DNA of 64,000 nt from Actinobacteria bacterium IMCC26256 (GTDB lineage Bacteria > Actinomycetota > Acidimicrobiia > IMCC26256). The DNA lies in assembly GCA_001023575.1 (NCBI GenBank), contig CP011489.1:2255747-2319746 (forward strand). The letters run 5' to 3'. The notes beneath the pieces were generated by a model. It searched no databases. It was not told the origin of the DNA and saw only the letters and a list, made by a program, of their open reading frames with translations. A program made the translations under genes and the position numbers. The first letter of the stretch is position 1. Every line of letters begins with the position of its first letter. This document shows positions 59,389 to 64,000 of this stretch, piece by piece.

Positions 59389-60234
59389 ATGGTTGAAGTA
59401 CCAGAACACCTTCTAAAGCGAAGCGCCGAGAGGCGTGCACAGCTCTCCGGCACCTCAGGTGCAGCCGCGCCCACTGGCGCTGAAACTACCGATGGAACGC
59501 CGGCTGATGCTGCACCTGTTGAAGCGGCAGCCCCTGCACCCGCTGCTGTTGCCGGTGACGACAGCCAGGAGATAACAGAGGACCGTGACGGTGTACCCGC
59601 CCACCTGCTCGAGCGTGCGCGCAAGCGTCGCGTTGCAGCTGCTGCTGGAGCCGCTGGCGCAGTAGTCCCTGCGGCCGCGGCTGCGTCAACGACCGTCAAG
59701 ACCGCCGCTCCCGTTGCGCCATCCGGCAGCGGACCTGATGGACACACGCAGCGCCTGCTAACAGTTGTTAAGTCAGGATCTATTCAGCAGACCCGCGCAG
59801 AGGCCGTCGATAAAGTTCACACATGGCCTCACCTTCTTGTTATCGAACTCGCAGCGGCACTTGCAGCACTCGCGATGATGTTGATCTTCTCAACAATCGT
59901 GCGTGCTCCACTCCTTGGGCTTGCGGATGTAAACCAAACACCCAACCCTTCTAAGGCTCCTTGGTACTTCCTTGGGCTTCAGGAGATGCTCACCATGTTC
60001 CACCCAATGGTCGCTGGTGTGACAATCCCGGGGATGGGAATCTTCTTGTTAATCATCTCGCCCTATGTGGATAAGAACCCGTCGAACAAGCCAGACGACC
60101 GAAAGTGGGCGATCTCGATGTTCACCCTCTTCCTAGTTTTCTGGACCATCCTCGTCATTATTGGTTCGTTCTTCCGTGGAGCAGGATTCAACTTCGTCTT
60201 CCCCTGGAAAAACGGAATCTTCTTTGAGTTGTAG
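59389..60234 (+). CDS. Cytochrome b C-terminal (subunit IV-like) protein with long N-terminal extension
   Basis: 281 residues. The last ~140 hold three spans and the quinol-site loop, which reads NPSKAPWYFLGLQEML: Ala190-Pro-Trp-Tyr193 replaces the usual PEWY. Residues 1-135 are Ala/Pro-rich, probably disordered and cytoplasmic, and contain two copies of a VPxHLLxR motif followed by basic residues (residues 4-16 and 69-81). A KAPWYFLGLQE form is, to my knowledge, also found in some alternative bc complexes outside the classic bc1/b6f types. It lies 16 bases after the b6-like gene. Confidence 0.9.
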   Translation: MVEVPEHLLKRSAERRAQLSGTSGAAAPTGAETTDGTPADAAPVEAAAPAPAAVAGDDSQEITEDRDGVPAHLLERARKRRVAAAAGAAGAVVPAAAAASTTVKTAAPVAPSGSGPDGHTQRLLTVVKSGSIQQTRAEAVDKVHTWPHLLVIELAAALAALAMMLIFSTIVRAPLLGLADVNQTPNPSKAPWYFLGLQEMLTMFHPMVAGVTIPGMGIFLLIISPYVDKNPSNKPDDRKWAISMFTLFLVFWTILVIIGSFFRGAGFNFVFPWKNGIFFEL

Positions 60235-60246
60235 GAGCAAGAGATC

Positions 60247-61122
60247 GTGATCGTTGTTATTGCCATAGTTGTTCTCCTCGCTGCCGCGGTTATAGCGGTG
60301 CTTGCTGCTGCGCGTAAACGCTCGACTGACTCAGAGGGCAACGTAACTGGTCGCCTTACGCAAGAGACTCGTCAGCGCGATCGTGAAGCAGGCAGCACCC
60401 CAGACCTTGATGGCGAGGCAGTTGCGAGTGCAGATGCACGCGAGCGCTCAGACGAGACACGCGACGCTCTTGTCGCAAGCGGTTCGGCTCCGGCCACAAA
60501 GAATTCTGGTGAGGTAGCCAAGTTCACACCCGCTGACGAAGAGACGATCGGGATCAGCCGCAGGCAATTCTTCAACCGCGGCATCGTCCTATCTCTCTCT
60601 CTCGCTATCGGAGCATTCGGAGCAGCAGCGCTTGCGTTCCTCTACTCCGAATCCACCGGTGGTTTCGGCGGCAAGGTTGCTGTAGACAAGTCCCTCAAGG
60701 ATGTTCTTGCTTACACGTCTGAGAAGAAAGAGCCCTACTACGTACCCGAGGCTCGTACCTACTTAGTTCCCTACCCTCCTGCGGATGCATCGAAGGCCAA
60801 GAAGATTCCGCAGTACGAGAAGATCGTTCCAGATATGGAGCAGGGAATCGTCGCGATTTACCAGAAGTGCGTTCATCTCGGCTGCAAGGTTCCATGGTGT
60901 GCAAGCTCTCAGTGGTTTGAGTGCCCTTGCCACGGATCTAAGTACAGCCGAGTTGGAGAGAAGAAGGGTGGCCCCGCTCCTCGCGGTCTTGACCACTTCG
61001 TCATAGCGATCTCGGGTAGTGGATCGCTCACAATCGATACATCCGTTGTTCTGACTGGTGCGCCAATCGGAACCGACACGACGGGTCAGGGTGCCGAAGG
61101 GCCTCCCTGCGTTGGAGGCTGA
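60247..61122 (+). CDS. Rieske 2Fe-2S subunit
   Basis: 291 residues. Rieske ligands are Cys208/His210 with Cys213 (CVHLGC) and Cys226/His229 with Cys228 (CPCHGS), including the disulfide pair. It has two membrane segments: an N-terminal one (VVIAIVVLLAAAVIAVLA) and a second after SRRQFFNRG, a twin-arginine-like motif typical of Rieske export. Between them is an ~80-residue charged linker. Starts GTG at 60247. It transfers electrons from quinol to the dihaem cytochrome c encoded next. Confidence 0.94.
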   Translation: MIVVIAIVVLLAAAVIAVLAAARKRSTDSEGNVTGRLTQETRQRDREAGSTPDLDGEAVASADARERSDETRDALVASGSAPATKNSGEVAKFTPADEETIGISRRQFFNRGIVLSLSLAIGAFGAAALAFLYSESTGGFGGKVAVDKSLKDVLAYTSEKKEPYYVPEARTYLVPYPPADASKAKKIPQYEKIVPDMEQGIVAIYQKCVHLGCKVPWCASSQWFECPCHGSKYSRVGEKKGGPAPRGLDHFVIAISGSGSLTIDTSVVLTGAPIGTDTTGQGAEGPPCVGG

Positions 61123-61128
61123 TTCAAG

Positions 61129-62355
61129 ATGCCAATACTCGCCATCACACTCCGCACGGGTCTAATCACCCTCAATATTCTCGCCATCGCTGCGATTGCC
61201 GGGATCGTTGCATTCCGCATTCTTAGTGTTCGTCGTCAGCCCGTTGAGAAGACTCCACAGAACCTCGCAACGCCTCTTGAAGATGATGTTATGGAGGGTC
61301 GCAAACTTGAGCGCTCACTTCGCTGGGCATTTACGTTCTCGCTCATTCTTGCTGCAGGCCTCCCGCTCTACTGGTTGGTTGAGCCATCACGCCAAGACGC
61401 AGCAGTTGTCGGATTCGATGAGCGTGCCGTTGAGCGCGGGGCAGTTCTATTCGCCAATGAAACAATGCCTGCCTATGAGGGAGCAAAGTCGCTCCTCTGC
61501 GCAAACTGCCATGGAGCCGACGCAGGTGGAGGCGCAGCACCATTTGTTGTGACACCAGCAGCGCAGGGCAGCACAACCGCTCGACCGATCAAGGTTTCAT
61601 GGAAAGCCCCCGCTATCAACAACGTCTTCTACAGATTCGACGACTCGCAGGTGCACAATATTCTTGTATACGGTCGCCCAGGATCGCCGATGCCAGCATG
61701 GGGTGTAGCCGGCGGTGGCCCGAAGAACGACCAAGCCATTAGTGACTTGATCGCTTACCTCCACTCAATTCAGATATCGCCCGATAAGGCTAAAGCCACT
61801 GCAACCGCTGCACCCTCTAAGTACAAAGCTGAGCAGGCTGGGAGCGTCAAGATTGCAGAGAGCAATCTTGCGACAGCCACCGCAGCACTTGCTGCTCTCC
61901 CTGCCGATGCGACGCCAGAGGCTCGCACGGCAGCCGAGTCCGCTGTATCCGGTGCGGAGTTTGCGCTTTCTCGCAGCAAGGCGCGCTCGACCGAGATGAA
62001 GAACGCAAGTGAAGGACAACTCCTCTTCGAGACCAACTGCGCTCGATGCCACACCAAGACATGGTCTTACTTCGACCCCTCTAACCCATTAATTCCAGAT
62101 CTTCCTCCTGCTGGTTCCGGAGCACTCGGCCCATCGCTTCGTGGTGGATCGGTACTACTGCAGTTCCCAGGTACACCCATCGACGACTCCACTACTCCAG
62201 GCTTCCAGAAGCAGTATGAGTGGATATCGGTTGGGGCTGCCGTGAACAAGCCATACGGAGTGCGCGGAATTTCTTCAGGACAGATGCCCCACATGGGCCT
62301 CTTCCTAACCAAGGCACAGATCGAGTCCATTGTCCGCTACGAGCGCGGCCTCTAA
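61129..62355 (+). CDS. Membrane-bound dihaem cytochrome c
   Basis: 408 residues. Two N-terminal membrane segments (residues 11-32 and 66-84) are followed by two cytochrome c domains with CANCH (124-128) and CARCH (304-308). Likely Met ligands are Met188 (SPMPAWG) and a Met in GQMPHMG (386-389). An Ala-rich helical linker of about 80 residues separates the domains. It is the electron-accepting subunit of the bc complex, analogous in role, but not in architecture, to actinobacterial QcrC. Confidence 0.92.
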   Translation: MPILAITLRTGLITLNILAIAAIAGIVAFRILSVRRQPVEKTPQNLATPLEDDVMEGRKLERSLRWAFTFSLILAAGLPLYWLVEPSRQDAAVVGFDERAVERGAVLFANETMPAYEGAKSLLCANCHGADAGGGAAPFVVTPAAQGSTTARPIKVSWKAPAINNVFYRFDDSQVHNILVYGRPGSPMPAWGVAGGGPKNDQAISDLIAYLHSIQISPDKAKATATAAPSKYKAEQAGSVKIAESNLATATAALAALPADATPEARTAAESAVSGAEFALSRSKARSTEMKNASEGQLLFETNCARCHTKTWSYFDPSNPLIPDLPPAGSGALGPSLRGGSVLLQFPGTPIDDSTTPGFQKQYEWISVGAAVNKPYGVRGISSGQMPHMGLFLTKAQIESIVRYERGL

Positions 62356-62376
62356 GTCAGGCACCAGGAGCCAAGC

Positions 62377-63264
62377 GTGAACCTCCTACTTATTTTTGCG
62401 AACACGGGTATCAAGGATCCAAGTATTTGGTACCCGACGATTCTCGGGGTGCTTGTCGTGGTCTCAGCGTTTGGGCTCTTCATCGGCGGCACCTACCTAC
62501 TCGTAGCAACCAATACTGGTGCTCGACTCGCATTTTTAATCGTGGGTGCAGCGCTCTCCGGGATGCTCATGCTTCTCTCAACACTCTGGTGGACAACCGC
62601 ATCCCCACTAAACACCCTCAAGGGGCGCATCCCCGGTTATTCAGCGAATGAGAGCATCGCCGGAGATGACTTCGCGAGGTCCAAGATCCAAGCGATACAG
62701 AAGATTGACCCCAACAAAAAGCTTGATCTTGCTGAGACGACAAACGTCAAGGCTTCAATTGATTCACTCGTGGTGATCCCCAAGGGCGTAGGTGGCGTTC
62801 CGGCAGAGTTGCCGAACGAGTTCCAGACCTTTGAGTCCTCAACTGATTACCTAGTTGCGGCTGCTTATACGACTGGCGGAGAGGCATGGCTGGACAAGAC
62901 CTCGCCTTACTTCCACCTGGGGGATATCAAGGTATCAACAGATGCTTCGTTCCCTTGGGTACACGTAACTGCTCATGTACCAAGTTACGCGGTTGCGGTT
63001 CTCTGCCCGATTGATCTAGAGGCTCAGCAGGTTCCGTTCGGAGATCCGATCCCTGCACCAACCTGCGACCCCGACAAGCAGGTAACAACCATCGTGCTTG
63101 AGAAAGATCTTGGCTCACTTCGATTCCCGCCATTCATGGTGATGGTCTCCTCTGGCATCATGTTCGCACTCTTCCTTCTTGGGCTGCACTGGCGAGAGCG
63201 TGACCTTCAGGAGCTCGCCGAGCAAGAGGCCGCCGATAAATCCCCAACCCCCGCTGGCGTCTAG
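62377..63264 (+). CDS. Unknown membrane protein downstream of cytochrome c
   Basis: 295 residues. Two N-terminal spans (TILGVLVVVSAFGLFIGGTYLLV; LAFLIVGAALSGMLMLLSTLWW), an ~180-residue extracytoplasmic domain, and one C-terminal span (FMVMVSSGIMFALFLLGL) followed by a charged tail. No haem, iron-sulfur or copper motif; two cysteines (in LCPID and PTCDPD) could form a disulfide. The GTG start has AGGAG six bases upstream. No family recognised. Position suggests a structural or assembly part of the bc complex or of a linked oxidase. Confidence 0.75.
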   Translation: MNLLLIFANTGIKDPSIWYPTILGVLVVVSAFGLFIGGTYLLVATNTGARLAFLIVGAALSGMLMLLSTLWWTTASPLNTLKGRIPGYSANESIAGDDFARSKIQAIQKIDPNKKLDLAETTNVKASIDSLVVIPKGVGGVPAELPNEFQTFESSTDYLVAAAYTTGGEAWLDKTSPYFHLGDIKVSTDASFPWVHVTAHVPSYAVAVLCPIDLEAQQVPFGDPIPAPTCDPDKQVTTIVLEKDLGSLRFPPFMVMVSSGIMFALFLLGLHWRERDLQELAEQEAADKSPTPAGV

Positions 63265-63278
63265 GAGTATTGATAAAG

Positions 63279-63611
63279 ATGACCTCGAGACTCACCTCTG
63301 CTCAGACTTCTTCTTCAATTACTCCTGCTCCAATGAAGTCGGCTCCTCTTACGCAGACAGCCCTAGTGATTAGGCGTGCTGCTATAGCGCTTCTAACTCT
63401 TGTCACACTTGTGATGCTCACCGGCTGCGGCCCTGACATCAATAACGGCCAGATGGTTGATGCTGGTGGAGAGAACGGACAAGGCGGCCTAGCCTTTGTT
63501 CTGCTTGCAGTATTTATCGGACTCCTCTTTGCATCTCTCTTCTACATGGACCGCATCCGCAAGAAACGCGAAGCCCGCCAAGACGCTGATCACGAAGCCG
63601 ACGCCAAGTAA
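63279..63611 (+). CDS. Small predicted lipoprotein with membrane anchor
   Basis: 110 residues. An N-terminal hydrophobic stretch ends in a lipobox (VMLTGC), a short Gly/Asn-rich segment follows, then a second membrane span (LAFVLLAVFIGLLFASLFYM) and a basic/acidic tail. The ATG at 63279 follows AGGAG; a TTG nine bases earlier is too close to the binding site. The ~45 residues before the lipobox are long for a signal peptide, so the real start may be the internal ATG (MKSAPLTQTA). Last gene of the b6c operon; function unknown. Confidence 0.65.
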   Translation: MTSRLTSAQTSSSITPAPMKSAPLTQTALVIRRAAIALLTLVTLVMLTGCGPDINNGQMVDAGGENGQGGLAFVLLAVFIGLLFASLFYMDRIRKKREARQDADHEADAK

Positions 63612-63616
63612 GCGTC

Positions 63617-63640
63617 CCTAGATCAGGGCCTTGATTTAGG
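63617..63640. terminator. Hairpin between convergent genes
   Basis: A 9-bp stem with one G-U pair (63617-63625 with 63632-63640) and a six-base loop begins five bases after the stop of the lipoprotein gene. It lies between that gene and the convergent DUF222-HNH gene. No T-run on either strand, so terminator function is plausible but not shown. Confidence 0.4.
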
Positions 63641-63656
63641 TCCTAACAGCGCTCGA

Positions 63657-64000
63657 TCAACTTGTATCCGGTGGTGGTCTCCATCTCCAGGGCGTTCCCT
63701 TCGCACCATTGCGTGGCCTATCCTCGATCTTCTCGAGTCGATAACCGTCATGTGTTTTTTGAAGGTGATGTCGCTTGCAGAGCCTCACGAGGTTCTCGAG
63801 GCTTGCAGGGCCGCCCTCAGCGAATGGTTTGATGTGATCTATCTCTAGTCCGACGCTCATGTCGCACGTCGGTACCTGGCAGACACGATCGCGCTCCTCG
63901 ACAGCGGTGCGTAATGGTGCAGGGATTGCGCGCCCCATATGTGCAACTGTCTTGATATCTACTCCATCGACTACAAGAAGTTTTAAGAAGGCCTCACCTA
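63657..64000 (-). CDS. DUF222 / 13E12-family HNH protein (partial, N-terminus outside window)
   Basis: The last ~115 residues of a DUF222-HNH protein run in from the right edge (first readable residues GEAFLKLLVVDGVDIKTVAHMGR). The HNH motif is intact: CQVPTC, EIDHIKPFAEGG, NLVRLCKRHH. Over this stretch it differs from the protein at 22193-23419 at only a few positions up to KTHDGYRL, after which the tails diverge. It is a paralogue of that gene. The internal ATG at 63936 is not the true start. Confidence 0.88.
   Translation of the reverse strand, partial: GEAFLKLLVVDGVDIKTVAHMGRAIPAPLRTAVEERDRVCQVPTCDMSVGLEIDHIKPFAEGGPASLENLVRLCKRHHLQKTHDGYRLEKIEDRPRNGAKGTPWRWRPPPDTS

Overview
The window is a dense block of housekeeping genes from an actinobacterium. 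The gene order tRNA-Thr, tRNA-Met, (tuf), rpmG, tRNA-Trp, secE, nusG, rplK, rplA, rplJ, rplL, rpoB, rpoC, rpsL, rpsG, fusA, tuf, S10 operon fits Actinomycetota. So do the DUF222-HNH (13E12-type) proteins with a mycobacterial-type LexA box, the geranylgeranyl-reductase-like gene next to nuoA, and NuoD with an HTG motif. Base composition is moderate. The cytochrome b is split into b6-like and subunit-IV-like proteins instead of the fused QcrB of Mycobacterium or Streptomyces, which suggests a deeper lineage (Acidimicrobiia or Thermoleophilia-like; inference only). No insertion sequence, prophage or CRISPR array is visible, and no gap exceeds about 260 bases.

Layout. (1) 1-21580, all minus strand: translation and transcription machinery, with two almost identical EF-Tu genes, an L10-type leader, a structured gap between rpsJ and rplC, and an RpoC carrying a 123-residue acidic tail without any basic residue. 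(2) 21631-24261, mainly plus strand: a GNAT acetyltransferase, a DUF222-HNH protein whose start codon lies inside a perfect LexA box, tRNA-Tyr (minus) and YajQ. (3) 24297-29203, minus: acetyl-CoA synthetase, a HAD phosphatase and a polytopic spermidine-synthase-like protein in one tight cluster. (4) 29337-56024, minus: two complete complex I operons head to tail. The upstream one (40757-56024) encodes all 14 subunits. The downstream one (30455-40611) encodes 11 subunits, lacks the NuoEFG NADH module, and runs directly into a MidA/NDUFAF7-family methyltransferase gene. (5) 56233-57498, minus: a geranylgeranyl-reductase-like (menaquinone reductase candidate) gene. (6) 57661-63611, plus: a b6c-type quinol oxidase operon with a dicluster ferredoxin, b6-like and subunit-IV-like cytochrome b proteins, Rieske protein, dihaem cytochrome c and three membrane proteins of unknown function. 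(7) 63657-64000, minus: the C-terminal end of a second DUF222-HNH protein.

How it works together. Regions 4-6 form one respiratory locus. The 14-subunit complex I takes electrons from NADH to quinone, the 11-subunit complex from an unknown (possibly ferredoxin-like) donor to quinone, the reductase may saturate the quinone side chain, and the b6c complex oxidises quinol to cytochrome c. The most specific new link is that the NuoD of the 11-subunit complex has the arginine (Arg85) equivalent to the one NDUFAF7 dimethylates in mitochondrial NDUFS2, while the NuoD of the 14-subunit complex has threonine there. The NDUFAF7 homologue is encoded at the end of the 11-subunit operon.
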